NCBI GenBank assembly: GCA_028708845.1
Contig: JAQVXZ010000006.1
Span: 30,300 to 94,299 of the forward strand
DNA from: Bacteroidales bacterium
Lineage (GTDB): Bacteria > Bacteroidota > Bacteroidia > Bacteroidales > P3
DNA length: 64,000 bases
Reading direction: 5' to 3'
The translations under genes were made by a program, and so were the position numbers. Within the stretch, counting starts at the first letter, position 1; each line of letters opens with the position of its first letter. Under the pieces are notes generated by a model. It ran no database searches, had not been told where the DNA came from, and was given only the letters and a program-made list of their open reading frames with translations. Positions 17,641-27,401 of this stretch are shown here, piece after piece.

Positions 17641-19725
17641 TTATTTTGATTCAGCCTCATTTGAACTGTCAATCATCTTTAATTTAGCCTCATTTAAAGC
17701 AATTTCCTTTCTTGCATTCTCCATTTTTTTCTCAAACTCATTTTTCAAAATATCTGCTTGTTTTGAGTTTGCTAAGAATCCAAGATTGTTTTCCCATAAG
17801 TTTACATCTTCCTTAAGCTTTTGAATCTTGTCTTGTAAGAATCTTCTTTCTTTTGAAACTCCTCTATCATCACCACCTGTATTGAAGACTCTTTCTTTGT
17901 AGGTATTAAGTTGGAATTCACGAGCATCAATTTCAAGCTTTGCAAAATGAGCATTAATAGCATTTCTAAATTCTTTTTGAAGACGTTCTTTTTCTGTAAG
18001 TGGCACATATTGTATTTCTGACCACTGACGTTGGAAGTCTTTTATTGCATTAAGGTTCTCTTCCTTATTGTCTCCAAATTGGAATTCTATAACTTGTTTA
18101 ATTAATTCTTCTTTCTTTGCAAGGTTTTCTGTTTCCTTAGCACGATTCTCTACATAGAAAGCAGATTTGTTTTCAAAGAACTTATCGCAAGCACTACGGA
18201 AACGAACCCATAATTTATCAGATAATTTCTTAGGGACATAACCAATTTCTTTCCAGTCTTTTTGAAGTCCAAGAAGTTCTTGAGTTGCATTTCGCCAATC
18301 TGTTCTTTCAGAGATAGCTTCAGCCTTAAGACATATCTCAACTTTCTTATTATAGTTAATGTCTTGTTCTTCTTTCAATTTGTTAAATACTTCTTTTTTG
18401 CTTGCAAAGAAATTATCTAAACATGATTTGAAACGAGTCCATATAATTTCATTGTCTTTTTGAGGAACAGAACCAATGGTCTTCCAAAGCTTAAGCATAT
18501 CATTCATCTCATTTGTGGAATCGTTCCATTGCTTTGGAGTTTCATGATTTCTCTTAATAATTTCTTCTGCTTTCTCACAAAGAGCAACTTTAGCGAGAAG
18601 ATTACTTTCCAGCTCCGTCTTCATTTTCTCATAATAGTCTTGGCGAAGCTTGTTTATTTTATCTGATGCGGTTTTGAATCTTTCCCAAATCTCATCATTC
18701 TTATCCATTGGAACACTTCCAATTTCTTTCCATTGTTGGTGAATCTCTTGAAGAGCCTTAAATGATTTATTAATAGATGTCTCTAAAATTAAACCCTCAA
18801 CCCTTTCACATAATTCAATTTTAGCATCAAGATTACGCTTAAGATCCAAATCTCTTAGTTCGCGATTAATCTTAACCTTATCATAAAACTTTTCAATTAA
18901 GAAATGGTAGTTTTGCCATAGTCCATTAACCTCTGTTCTTGGAACCTGACCAACAAGCTTCCATTTTTCTTGAATAAGATTAAACTTATCATATATATCT
19001 TTTAAACTCTCTTCGGAATTAAGTAATTCACGTAATTCGTCTAAAATAGCATTCTTCTTAGCAACATTCTCAAGCATAGTTTTTTCCTTTTGTTCTAAAT
19101 ATGCTTGTCTTTTTTCTCTATAAAGTGAGTAGTATTTGTTGAATTCAGTATTAATTGGATCCTCTTCAACTTTAAAGTCTTCCTCAAGACCACCATCAGC
19201 AAGGAATTTCTCTTTAGCCACGTCTATAGCCTCAGTAGTTAATGCCTTGAATGCATTGCGAATCAAATTAGCACGCAATTTCATTTGTTGAATGTTTTCA
19301 GAATCAACAAGTGGTTTGATTTCTTCTAATAGCTGCTCACGAGTCATCTTTGAATAATGAACAGTAAGATCCTCAACTGATTCATGAGTCACTTCTTCCG
19401 ATTCATCATCATTTTCAACTGCAAGAATTTCTTCAGAATAACTATGACGAGAAGCCTCCTCTTTAGTTGGTTCTGGAGCTTCGTGCTTAAGTTTTTCAGT
19501 AGCAATCTCTGCAATTGCCTCGTTAGACACTTCTGTAGTCACTTCCACAGTCTTTTCTTCTTTTTCTTCTTCTTTAACCACCTCTGGAACTACTTCTGTA
19601 GCCTCTATTGGTTCTTCTGTTGTCTGGTCTGTCGTTTCTTCAACAACTACCCTTACTTCTTGTTCTGTAGGGTTAACTACATTTTCTTCAACTGAACTAA
19701 CAGTGTTTTGATCTTGGTTGTCCAT
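17641..19725 (-). CDS. DUF349 repeat protein
   Basis: 694 residues. The first ~120 are acidic and low-complexity (Glu/Val/Thr-rich). From ~150 onward at least five repeats of the DUF349 type follow, each with spaced tryptophans (WKLVGQVPR, WKEIGSVPM, WKTIGSVPQ, WKEIGYVPK, WSEIQYVPL) and helical spacers. The C-terminus is coiled coil. The family is widespread in Bacteroidetes and its function is unknown; no catalytic motif is visible. Confidence 0.88.
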   Translation of the reverse strand: MDNQDQNTVSSVEENVVNPTEQEVRVVVEETTDQTTEEPIEATEVVPEVVKEEEKEEKTVEVTTEVSNEAIAEIATEKLKHEAPEPTKEEASRHSYSEEILAVENDDESEEVTHESVEDLTVHYSKMTREQLLEEIKPLVDSENIQQMKLRANLIRNAFKALTTEAIDVAKEKFLADGGLEEDFKVEEDPINTEFNKYYSLYREKRQAYLEQKEKTMLENVAKKNAILDELRELLNSEESLKDIYDKFNLIQEKWKLVGQVPRTEVNGLWQNYHFLIEKFYDKVKINRELRDLDLKRNLDAKIELCERVEGLILETSINKSFKALQEIHQQWKEIGSVPMDKNDEIWERFKTASDKINKLRQDYYEKMKTELESNLLAKVALCEKAEEIIKRNHETPKQWNDSTNEMNDMLKLWKTIGSVPQKDNEIIWTRFKSCLDNFFASKKEVFNKLKEEQDINYNKKVEICLKAEAISERTDWRNATQELLGLQKDWKEIGYVPKKLSDKLWVRFRSACDKFFENKSAFYVENRAKETENLAKKEELIKQVIEFQFGDNKEENLNAIKDFQRQWSEIQYVPLTEKERLQKEFRNAINAHFAKLEIDAREFQLNTYKERVFNTGGDDRGVSKERRFLQDKIQKLKEDVNLWENNLGFLANSKQADILKNEFEKKMENARKEIALNEAKLKMIDSSNEAESK

Positions 19726-19824
19726 ATTATTACTTTGTTAGAATGCCTTCTATTCACAAGGAATAGAATTTGTAATGGTTATAGTAAACATACTTAAAGT
19801 TCTATTTCCCGAACATTAAGACTG

Positions 19825-19832
19825 CAAAAATA
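19825..19832 (-). promoter_or_regulatory. Candidate -7 element for the DUF349 gene
   Basis: TATTTTTG on the minus strand, 99 nt before the start, divergent from the promoter at 19865. Confidence 0.4.
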
Positions 19833-19864
19833 CTAATTTTTTCTTGCAAACAAATTTTTTATAG

Positions 19865-19872
19865 TATATTTG
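19865..19872 (+). promoter_or_regulatory. Candidate -7 element for the secreted lysine-rich protein
   Basis: TATATTTG, 35 nt before the ATG. Confidence 0.55.
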
Positions 19873-19907
19873 CAGATATAACTTAAAATAAAAAACAAAG
19901 TCCTAAT

Positions 19908-20750
19908 ATGAAAAGAGTTTTAAGCACAATAATAATTATATTAATTGCTATATCAACGAATATAACCTACGCTCAAAAAAATATTTTAAAAGTTGAAATT
20001 GAGAATCTAAGTCTCAGTATGCCCGACAATTGGCTAATTAGCAAGACTGAAAAGAAGATGCTAGATTTCAAAATAAAGCTATATAATGAAGAAAACAACA
20101 ACCAAGTAAGCATTCGTTGTATAAAACAAGCCCTAAATGAAGAGTCTGAAATAATAAATGCTTCTTCAGAAAAAAGTTTGAAGCCAGGCTTTGAATATAT
20201 GATAATTGAGAAAGTTAAAACCAAAAAACTAAATAAACTCAAAGGTAAATTTGTAGAATATACCAATAGCCCATTAAGAGATTATTTTAGAGGAGGTTTT
20301 TATGGCATTGTTGACAACGGTTATACATATATAATAGAATACTATTCTGCCGATACCCCAGAAGATAGGCAAGAGGTAGAAAAGATACTTAAAAGCTTGA
20401 AAATTCTTAAACCAGAATCTCGTCCAAACTTCTTTGAAGTAGAAAAGGTTTACTTGACAGAAGATGTTTCAATTGATAAACCTGAAGAACCAGTATTGGA
20501 ACAAGAAAACGAAGTATTAGAGCAAGAATATAAAGATATTCAAAAGCCTGATAAAAAATCAAAAAAAGAGAAGAAGTCTAAGAAAGAGAATAAGTCAAAG
20601 AAAGTAAAAGAACCTAAGAAGTCTAAGAAATCAATAGATAATCCAACCAAAGGAGATAATGAATACATTATAGCTAAAATTGAAGAGCCAAAGAAAGAAA
20701 AGAAATCATTTTGGCAAAAGATGACTTCAATATTCCGTAAAAAGAAATAG
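19908..20750 (+). CDS. Secreted protein with lysine-rich tail, unknown function
   Basis: 280 residues. A signal peptide (~1-23, ending TYAQ) is followed by a folded region (~25-165) that looks like a PsbP/DUF1795-type module (LSMPDNWLISKTEKKM, then YIIEYYSADTPEDRQEVEKI). The rest is low-complexity Lys/Glu (KKSKKEKKSKKEN and similar) ending in IFRKKK. The basic tail could bind nucleic acid or peptidoglycan; that is inference. No named family is certain. Confidence 0.7.
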   Translation: MKRVLSTIIIILIAISTNITYAQKNILKVEIENLSLSMPDNWLISKTEKKMLDFKIKLYNEENNNQVSIRCIKQALNEESEIINASSEKSLKPGFEYMIIEKVKTKKLNKLKGKFVEYTNSPLRDYFRGGFYGIVDNGYTYIIEYYSADTPEDRQEVEKILKSLKILKPESRPNFFEVEKVYLTEDVSIDKPEEPVLEQENEVLEQEYKDIQKPDKKSKKEKKSKKENKSKKVKEPKKSKKSIDNPTKGDNEYIIAKIEEPKKEKKSFWQKMTSIFRKKK

Positions 20751-20789
20751 ACTTTTAATCTTAAAATATCAAGAGTTTAATTCCTAACT

Positions 20790-20915
20790 CTTCGTTTTAA
20801 TAATTTATCTCTTTGTTTTAATTTCTTGAAACGAAGTTTCAGTAAATCCTTTCTTTGTTTCAGTAAATTCTTTCTTTGTTTCAAGAAACTCTTTCTTCGT
20901 TTCATTTTACTTATT
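20790..20915. repeat. 21-nt periodic repeat array (AAACGAAG family), copy B
   Basis: Six units start at exactly 21-nt steps: 20790, 20811, 20832, 20853, 20874 and 20895. Most begin CTTTGTTT or CTTCGTTT and end in TTCTTT; the third is CGAAGTTTC. The array lies between two convergent stop codons and its last unit covers the TAA of the antiporter gene (20911-20913). The start CTAACTCTTCGTTT (20785-20798) is identical to 42004-42017 at the end of the primase-like gene. Confidence 0.9.
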
Positions 20916-22383
20916 CCTCAGAGCCTGTAATTTCTTCTATAAATACCTCTGGTTTATGGGTTTTCCTATGGCTATGTGATTTGAAGAATACTCTCATTAA
21001 AACATTTGCTTTAGGATAGCGTCCGATAACGAAAATGGATATTGAACATACTAGGATTGAGAATAGGACTGTTGCATAAACAATACTTTTAATTAATTCT
21101 CCTTGTGGAAGTCCCATTTGTTCAGGTATTGAAGCCAAAACAGCTGCTGCAAGTCCCTTTGGTATCATTAATGCTATTATGCTTTTGTCATATGCATTTG
21201 AGGACTTTGGAGAGAAGTATTTAGCTATATATATTCTCATTATTAATAGTATTATTGTAATTATAAGTCCTGTGGCTAATGCTATAATATTATTGAAAGG
21301 TATTGATACACCAATATATACGAAGAAGAATGTTTTAAGAACAAATACTATCTCGCCAATAAATGCCTTTTCGTTTTCTGTTTGTTTTAGGTTTTTGCCT
21401 TTTTGGTGTTTCTCTAAGAATTTGAAGTTAAAGAAATCCATATTAGTAATTGTAATACCAACTGCTAGGGCAGTAATTGCTCCACTAAAGCCAAGTGATT
21501 CTGATATTCCATAAACAACAAATAAATAGGCAGGGGTAAGGAACATTGAGTTCTTGAATGTTCTAATCTTATGTAGGAGGCTAGCCCAAACAAGTGCAGA
21601 AATGAATCCAATAATGGTTGCCATAACAAAAGAAGAAATAACACCTCCTGTTATTGAACCAACATCAACACCTCCACCAGCTATGGCTGATTGCATAAAA
21701 GCAAGAGCTAAAACGAAACAAATAATATCTGTTATTGCACTTTCAAGAACTAGAGAAGTCTTAGCATCTTTTCCTAATTTTAGTTGTTGAGTTAGAGGAA
21801 TAACAACAGCAGAGGATGTTCCAGAGAGAATGATGCCAATAATTAAGCTGTTAATAAACGAGACTCCCTTTATTGGAGGAAGAACTTCTTTTGAACTAGA
21901 GGCAAATGTGCTTATAGAGTCTTGAGCCGATAATAAGTTGGTATTAGACAATAAAGATGATATGGAGTCAGAGGCTATTGGCAATATGTTTTCTTTGGCA
22001 ATTGGTAGTAAGTTGTCAGAAACCATTCCTGATGTAGCATAATAGACCAATTGTCCTATGCCATAAACTATTGCTGTTACTAAAATAATTGAGCCAATTA
22101 CAGATGAGATAGAAAGGGTTATTGTTGGTTTCCAAGCATTTTTGAGGTCTGTTATACTAATATCTGTTCCTGCATCAAAAAGAATAACAACCAAGACAAC
22201 TGTTGTGAATATGCCTCCAGCTCTGCCCATAAAAGAAGGCGATATTAAGCCTAATAGGGGTCCAACAATTATACCTATAATCATTAATAATAACACATCT
22301 GGAATCTTCTTTCTTGAAAATATCATTGAAAATAGATGTGCTGAAAATATCAATATTCCTAAAAAAATTAATGCCTCTCCCAT
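20911..22383 (-). CDS. Cation:proton antiporter (CPA1/NhaP-like)
   Basis: 490 residues, about 12 transmembrane segments, with the Na+/H+ exchanger domain through ~1-440. The helix with FDAGTDISITDL (~70-81) and the later SAITDIICFVLAL (~215) carry the acidic residues typical of CPA1 ion sites. A serine-rich insert at ~135-165 (ASDSISSLL and similar) is unusual and predicted periplasmic. The tail is His/Lys-rich and cytoplasmic. Ion choice (Na+ or K+) is not decidable. Confidence 0.88.
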   Translation of the reverse strand: MGEALIFLGILIFSAHLFSMIFSRKKIPDVLLLMIIGIIVGPLLGLISPSFMGRAGGIFTTVVLVVILFDAGTDISITDLKNAWKPTITLSISSVIGSIILVTAIVYGIGQLVYYATSGMVSDNLLPIAKENILPIASDSISSLLSNTNLLSAQDSISTFASSSKEVLPPIKGVSFINSLIIGIILSGTSSAVVIPLTQQLKLGKDAKTSLVLESAITDIICFVLALAFMQSAIAGGGVDVGSITGGVISSFVMATIIGFISALVWASLLHKIRTFKNSMFLTPAYLFVVYGISESLGFSGAITALAVGITITNMDFFNFKFLEKHQKGKNLKQTENEKAFIGEIVFVLKTFFFVYIGVSIPFNNIIALATGLIITIILLIMRIYIAKYFSPKSSNAYDKSIIALMIPKGLAAAVLASIPEQMGLPQGELIKSIVYATVLFSILVCSISIFVIGRYPKANVLMRVFFKSHSHRKTHKPEVFIEEITGSEE

Positions 22384-22415
22384 ATTATTCTATTGGTTTG
22401 TTTTGTGATTTTGTT

Positions 22416-24176
22416 CTAATAATCAATATCAAAGTCAAATTCTTTTTTAAGTTGCATTAATGCAGGGTTCTTTTCTGCAAGGAACTTAAATTTTTCTAGT
22501 GGACGATAGAGTTTTTCTTTTGTTTCGTCTTGAAAGATTTTCGTTCTAAAAATAAAAGCCTCACATAAGGTTGCCTTCCTAATAATTCTAACGATTTCGT
22601 GTTTTGATGTTTCAAATTCTTTTTCTTGCATTGAATTCAGAAAAGTTATTGTCACAGTGTTGTCGTTATTGTTTTGTATATCAGAGCTTGTTAGAATGAA
22701 AAACAGATTGGGCATCGAGTCCTTTATTGCATATGCATACTCATTTAGCTTTGTCTTAAATAAGTCCCAATCTAAAGGAACAAGAGGAGGGTTTAGTTTG
22801 TCTTTCTCCCTCTGGTCTAGTTTAATAGTTTCTTCAACTCCAACATTAATAGAGAATGAACTAGACTTAGGAATGCTTATTGGTTTAGGTTTCTTCTGAG
22901 TAGTTTCTTTGGTAGCTTCCTTAATTGTTTCTTCAACCTTTTCTTCAACCTTTTCCTTAAGTTCTATTATTTCCTTTTTAATTTCTTTTGCCTCTTCAAC
23001 TTTTTTTTCAGCTATCTCTTCTATTGTTTCCTTTTTTTTTTCATCTATGCTTTGCCTGGGAGACTCTGTTTTAGGCTGCAACTTCTTCATTATATTTGCA
23101 ATCTTAAGTAGAGCCAGTTCAACACAAAGTCTTCTATTGGTCGAGCTTCTGTAATCCATTGCGCAAGTGTTTGCAAAGTCTAAGGCTCTAAGGATGAATG
23201 TTACGCTACATTGAGAGGACTGTTCTAAGTATTTTTGTTGTATGCTCTTACTTGCTTCCATTAATTTAATTGTTGAAGCATCCTTTCCAACCAATAAGTT
23301 TCTAAGGTGAGATGAAAGACCATTTATGAAATGTGAACCCTCAAATCCTTTTTCTAAAACCTCATTGAAAAGTAGTAAAGTATTATAAATATCGCATTCA
23401 AGTAGGTAATCAACAAAGCGGAAATAGTAATCGTAGTCAAGAATATTTAAGTTCTCAATAATATTCGAGTAAGTTAAGTCTCCCCCAGTAAAAGAAACCA
23501 ATTGGTCAAACATTGAAAGAGCATCACGTAAGCCACCATCAGATTTTTCTGCAATTATATCTAAAGCCTCAATTTCTGCCTTAACATTTTCTTTCTTCGC
23601 AATATAATCTAAGTGCGTTGAAATATCTTCGTTATTTATCCTATGGAAATCGAATATCTGACAACGAGAGAGGATGGTTGATATTATCTTATGTTTCTCT
23701 GTGGTTGCTAGAATAAACTTTGCGTAAGCTGGTGGTTCCTCTAAGGTTTTAAGAAAGGCATTGAAGGCAGAGGGGGATAGCATATGTACCTCATCTATAA
23801 TATATACCTTGTATTTTCCTCCTTGAGGAGGAACTCTAACCTGGTCAACCAAATCACGGATATCATCAACCGAATTATTGGATGCTGCATCGAGTTCTTG
23901 AATATTAAAAGCTGAATTATTATTAAATGAAAGACAATTCTCACATTTATTACATGCCTCTGTTTCCGACGTTCTATTAGTGCAATTAATTGTCTTTGCA
24001 AGTATTCTTGCACAAGTTGTTTTTCCAACACCTCTTGGTCCACAAAAAAGAAAAGCTTGTGCTAATTGGTCTGTTTTAATAGCATTTTGTAGTGTGGTAG
24101 TAATATGTGATTGGCCTACAATACTTTTAAAATCTGCAGGACGGTACTTGCGGGCTGATACTAAATAATTTTCCAT
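22416..24176 (-). CDS. dnaX: DNA polymerase III subunits gamma and tau
   Basis: Clamp-loader ATPase of the replisome. 586 residues: Walker A GPRGVGKTTCARI near 48, zinc module CNKCENC near 79, Walker B/DEVHML near 128, SRC sensor near 170, then the oligomerisation domain to ~365. A low-complexity Glu/Lys linker follows (~370-440), then the tau-specific C-terminus. Codons 379-382 contain an A-tract that matches the known dnaX slippage heptamer (separate entry), so a shorter gamma form may also be made. Confidence 0.96.
   Translation of the reverse strand: MENYLVSARKYRPADFKSIVGQSHITTTLQNAIKTDQLAQAFLFCGPRGVGKTTCARILAKTINCTNRTSETEACNKCENCLSFNNNSAFNIQELDAASNNSVDDIRDLVDQVRVPPQGGKYKVYIIDEVHMLSPSAFNAFLKTLEEPPAYAKFILATTEKHKIISTILSRCQIFDFHRINNEDISTHLDYIAKKENVKAEIEALDIIAEKSDGGLRDALSMFDQLVSFTGGDLTYSNIIENLNILDYDYYFRFVDYLLECDIYNTLLLFNEVLEKGFEGSHFINGLSSHLRNLLVGKDASTIKLMEASKSIQQKYLEQSSQCSVTFILRALDFANTCAMDYRSSTNRRLCVELALLKIANIMKKLQPKTESPRQSIDEKKKETIEEIAEKKVEEAKEIKKEIIELKEKVEEKVEETIKEATKETTQKKPKPISIPKSSSFSINVGVEETIKLDQREKDKLNPPLVPLDWDLFKTKLNEYAYAIKDSMPNLFFILTSSDIQNNNDNTVTITFLNSMQEKEFETSKHEIVRIIRKATLCEAFIFRTKIFQDETKEKLYRPLEKFKFLAEKNPALMQLKKEFDFDIDY
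23031..23041 (-). promoter_or_regulatory. Candidate programmed -1 frameshift/slippage site in dnaX
   Basis: On the coding strand ten A's plus G give codons GAA-AAA-AAA-AAG, containing A_AAA_AAG in the correct phase, the same heptamer used by E. coli dnaX. A -1 shift reads seven more codons (GNNRRDS) and stops at TGA (23010-23008), giving a protein of about 389 residues, a plausible gamma subunit lacking the tau C-terminus. No downstream stem-loop was checked. Confidence 0.6.
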
Positions 24177-24200
24177 ATAATTCTATTCAAAAATCTTTGT

Positions 24201-24208
24201 CAAAATTA
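24201..24208 (-). promoter_or_regulatory. Candidate -7 element for dnaX
   Basis: TAATTTTG on the minus strand, 24 nt before the ATG. Confidence 0.55.
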
Positions 24209-24229
24209 CGAAAACATTTTGACTTCTTA

Positions 24230-24979
24230 TTATATTCTACCAAGTTTAGTTACTGTGTAGGCAAAGCGAAATAGCATTAGAAAGTTATACCATAGGCTTG
24301 GGAAGAAGCCATAGTATTTTTTCATTATCTTAAAGCGTTCATAATTAGCTCTAAGTATATTTTTCTGCGATAGACCTCCTCTAAGGAAGCAGGCGACTTT
24401 ATGATTGGTCTTCCTGGTATATCTTGCCCTCTTAAACGATTCTAATACCCACTCATAGTCGGCTGCTATCTTATATTTTAAATTGTATCTTGGTGCAATC
24501 TCCTTCTTAACCAAAATGGATTGGTGGCAGACTAGCATACCCCAACGAAAACTCTTCCATGTAATATCATCCTTGGGTTTTAGTCTTCTTCCTCCCAAAT
24601 GATTACCCTTTTCATCCACCACCAAGGTATCGCCATAGTATATATCTCTTAAAACAAAATCAGAGTCAAAGAAATGATTAAGTATATCTGTCTTAAATAT
24701 TGTATCTCCAGCATTTACAAACCACACATAATCGCCTGTTGCCATATCCATACCCTTATTCATTGCATCATATAGACCCTTATCGGGTTCGGAAATCCAC
24801 TTAGATACTATATCTGAATACTTATTCACAATACTAAGGGTGCCATCACTGGAGCCGCCATCCACAATAATGCTTTCTATGTTTTTATATTTTTGTTTCC
24901 TTATACTATCTAAGGTCTTTGCCAATACTTCTTCGGCATTATAGGTTACTGTAATTATTGAAACTTTTGGATTAATCAT
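24230..24979 (-). CDS. Glycosyltransferase family 2
   Basis: 249 residues, GT-A fold. SIITVTYNAEE opens the nucleotide-sugar domain, DGGSSDG (~42-48) is the first acidic motif, and YDAMNKGMDMATGDYV with FVNAGD follows. The C-terminal region ends amphipathic, fitting the membrane face. It overlaps the upstream GT4 gene by eight bases, so both belong to one surface-glycan operon. Donor and acceptor are unknown; the motif spacing resembles colanic-acid-type GT2 proteins. Confidence 0.88.
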   Translation of the reverse strand: MINPKVSIITVTYNAEEVLAKTLDSIRKQKYKNIESIIVDGGSSDGTLSIVNKYSDIVSKWISEPDKGLYDAMNKGMDMATGDYVWFVNAGDTIFKTDILNHFFDSDFVLRDIYYGDTLVVDEKGNHLGGRRLKPKDDITWKSFRWGMLVCHQSILVKKEIAPRYNLKYKIAADYEWVLESFKRARYTRKTNHKVACFLRGGLSQKNILRANYERFKIMKKYYGFFPSLWYNFLMLFRFAYTVTKLGRI

Positions 24980-26120
24980 TATTAGTTTTCATTAGTCTAT
25001 TATAATAATTCTCAACTGAGTAATTATCCTCGAATCTCTTTCGAGCATTAAATGAAAGTTCTTTATATAAGTCTTTATTATTATATATTTCTTCTATATA
25101 TTTCTTTATAAGCGCAGTATCACCAATCTCCACAACGAAGCCCTGCTTTCTATCTTCCACAACTTCTGCCATAACCGATAGGTTATTTACAATAATAGGG
25201 GTGTAATTATACATTGCCTCAAGTAGTACCAGTGGAAAACCCTCATACCACCTACTTAGGAATAAGATAAGCTTAGTTTTCTTGTAAAATTCAGCCATTT
25301 GCTTTTGATTAAGAAAGCCTTCGAACTTTATATTAGATGGGAAGTCTAGGTTTTCAGATTCTTTAGTCCTTTCACCAGCAACTCTAAATGAATACTCTGG
25401 CATCTGTCTTGCAATCTCAATGAAGTCGAACAAACCTTTTTCCTTTGTTAATCTTCCAACAAAACCAATATATTCTTTTTCTTCAAGATTAACCTCTTCA
25501 ACCTTTTGTTTAGGCATAAAAGTATTAGGAAGGTTTCTTATTTTATCAACTGCGAAACCATTATCAATTAGTTTCTTCTTTTGAAATAACGACAAAGTAT
25601 AGAAATAATCCACCTTATTATAGTATTTCAGTTTCCTTGTAAATAACCCTCTTATTGCTAAAGACAAACTTGCAAAATAGGAGCCTGTACAATTATTCTT
25701 TAAACAATTCCATTCTCTACCAAAGCCTAAACACTCCTGGCATATCTCGCCCTTAGTGTAGAAAATACCTATTGGGCAAAGTAATCGGTAATTATGAACA
25801 ATCTGCCAAGTGGGAATTTTGTTTTTATTAAGTAAAGGGATAATTGAGGGAGAGATAATAGGGAATAAGTTATGTAATATAGCAATATCTGGTTTGAAAG
25901 AAGAGATTATTTTTTTTAAGTCTCTATGTGATTTAGGATTGTGTATAGACGTAAATAATCCTCCAAAGCGACCCAATAACCATTTCTTCATTTCTGAATA
26001 CTCTCTTGTATACAATAAAACATTATGCCCCTTTGACCTAAGAAGCTTTTCCTGCAACTCAACAACTCCTTCCTCGCCACCCTTGGATGAGTATATATTA
26101 TGTATTATTAAAATATTCAT
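24972..26120 (-). CDS. Glycosyltransferase family 4
   Basis: 382 residues, GT-B fold. NIYSSKGGEEGVV near 8-20 is the N-terminal glycine loop; FVGRLTKEKGLFDF (~220) and EGFPLVLLEA (~300) are the GT4 donor-binding signatures. A cysteine-rich insert (CPIGIFYTKGEICQECLGFG, ~115-134) recurs in a GT4 subgroup and may bind metal. It heads the 26.1-24.2 kb glycan pair, with its own promoter. Confidence 0.9.
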   Translation of the reverse strand: MNILIIHNIYSSKGGEEGVVELQEKLLRSKGHNVLLYTREYSEMKKWLLGRFGGLFTSIHNPKSHRDLKKIISSFKPDIAILHNLFPIISPSIIPLLNKNKIPTWQIVHNYRLLCPIGIFYTKGEICQECLGFGREWNCLKNNCTGSYFASLSLAIRGLFTRKLKYYNKVDYFYTLSLFQKKKLIDNGFAVDKIRNLPNTFMPKQKVEEVNLEEKEYIGFVGRLTKEKGLFDFIEIARQMPEYSFRVAGERTKESENLDFPSNIKFEGFLNQKQMAEFYKKTKLILFLSRWYEGFPLVLLEAMYNYTPIIVNNLSVMAEVVEDRKQGFVVEIGDTALIKKYIEEIYNNKDLYKELSFNARKRFEDNYSVENYYNRLMKTNND

Positions 26121-26141
26121 TCCTTATAAATTATCAATGTA

Positions 26142-26149
26142 CAAATATA
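26142..26149 (-). promoter_or_regulatory. Candidate -7 element for the GT4-GT2 pair
   Basis: TATATTTG on the minus strand, 21 nt before the GT4 ATG. Confidence 0.55.
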
Positions 26150-26208
26150 CGAGTTTTTTCCAAAACTAATAGTTTGGAATAATTAAATACAAGTATTGGG
26201 CTTGGTGT

Positions 26209-26646
26209 TTATAGCTTGGTTTTGGCTCTTTTCTTAAATACCCAATGCTTTTGGAGATTATAATTTATAAATAATGAGACAAATAAATCCACCACTATAC
26301 GGGTTATCTTATAATCAACCATAAATACTGATGTTAGGAAATAAGTGCCCGAAGCCTTTAGCACTATACTATTAATCACCATTATTGCAAATTTAAGCAA
26401 TTGCTTAGGAGTCTTGTTTTGGTAGCTTTGACCCCTAGAGCGAAAGGTCCAATACTTATTGATGGAGAAATTAACTATAGCTCCAATCACTCCCCCTATA
26501 CCAATACTAATGGTATAATGTATTCCAAAAACCTCGGTGAAGAATATCATTGCAAGATAATCAACCCCACCTCCAATTAGGGCAGAGAGCTGTGCCTTAG
26601 TAAAGACTAATAGTTTTTTATTAAATATTTTTATTATTGTTTTCAT
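26209..26646 (-). CDS. GtrA-family membrane protein
   Basis: 145 residues with four hydrophobic helices and the GtrA opening (FTKAQLSALIGGGVDYLAM) plus FSINKYWTFRS and LQKHWVFKKR, the conserved basic loops. GtrA proteins are thought to move undecaprenyl- or polyprenyl-linked sugars across the inner membrane. Its start lies 26 nt inside the upstream CDP-alcohol transferase gene, so translation is coupled. Confidence 0.9.
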   Translation of the reverse strand: MKTIIKIFNKKLLVFTKAQLSALIGGGVDYLAMIFFTEVFGIHYTISIGIGGVIGAIVNFSINKYWTFRSRGQSYQNKTPKQLLKFAIMVINSIVLKASGTYFLTSVFMVDYKITRIVVDLFVSLFINYNLQKHWVFKKRAKTKL

Positions 26647-27322
26647 TCTCTTGTTTGTCTCTAAGATCAGCTAGTTTAAGTAAGCTCGATATTTCTTTAA
26701 TATTAGAAATAAAAAGAACAAATGAAGATAGTATTGCAAAATAAAGGAAGGAGCCACTAAATAATACCTCAAGCACTAATACCAAACATATTACCAATCT
26801 AACCTCTGTTGGACCAAGCAGACCTGAGTCGATAGAGTATTTATCATTTGTCTTATATCTTAGTAGTGCAATAATTATTTCTAAGGCATACATAACAATA
26901 AATGCATAGCCAATTAGGCTGAACTTCGGTCCAAGATATATCATAAACCCAGCACCAACAACAGTAATACCTATCCAGTCAATAATAATATCCAAACTAA
27001 AGCCATACCATTTTCGTGGAGTATTCCTATAATAGGCCAATCTTCCATCAAGCGAATCACCATACCAATTAATAAAAGAACCGATTATTCCTAAGAGAAG
27101 GAAGTAAGGACTAAGAAATGCTCCTAAAATAAAACTTAGACCTAAAATTAAATTACCCACAAGACCTATTGCAGTAAGCATATCAGAGCTAATAAATGAG
27201 GGTACATATTGAACAAGAAAAGCAATAGTCTTTTGTTCATATTTCTTCATGATATTTGTTCTCTCACGTCCTTTAGAAATAGCATTCAAGGCCTCATTCA
27301 ACGAGTTATTATCCTTTTTCAT
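26621..27322 (-). CDS. CDP-alcohol phosphatidyltransferase family protein
   Basis: 233 residues, five to six membrane helices. The catalytic motif DxxDGxxA...G...D...D is readable as DSLDGRLAYY followed by GFSLDIIID near residues 88-107; the arginine usually after the alanine is Tyr here. Such enzymes transfer a phospho-alcohol group from a CDP-alcohol to lipid or inositol acceptors. The coupling to GtrA suggests a role in lipid-linked glycan or phospholipid modification rather than housekeeping PG or PS synthesis. Confidence 0.82.
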   Translation of the reverse strand: MKKDNNSLNEALNAISKGRERTNIMKKYEQKTIAFLVQYVPSFISSDMLTAIGLVGNLILGLSFILGAFLSPYFLLLGIIGSFINWYGDSLDGRLAYYRNTPRKWYGFSLDIIIDWIGITVVGAGFMIYLGPKFSLIGYAFIVMYALEIIIALLRYKTNDKYSIDSGLLGPTEVRLVICLVLVLEVLFSGSFLYFAILSSFVLFISNIKEISSLLKLADLRDKQENENNNKNI

Positions 27323-27401
27323 AGTTTAATTTATTTATTAGTAATAATAAATAGCATCAATCCTTAATCTTGTAAAAAGATAAATGTATTTTTTAATCTT
27401 G

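Noticed and set aside
20790..20915. CRISPR or simple terminator cluster
   Set aside because: No spacers; units run directly into each other at 21 nt and vary throughout, with no single stem followed by a T-run.
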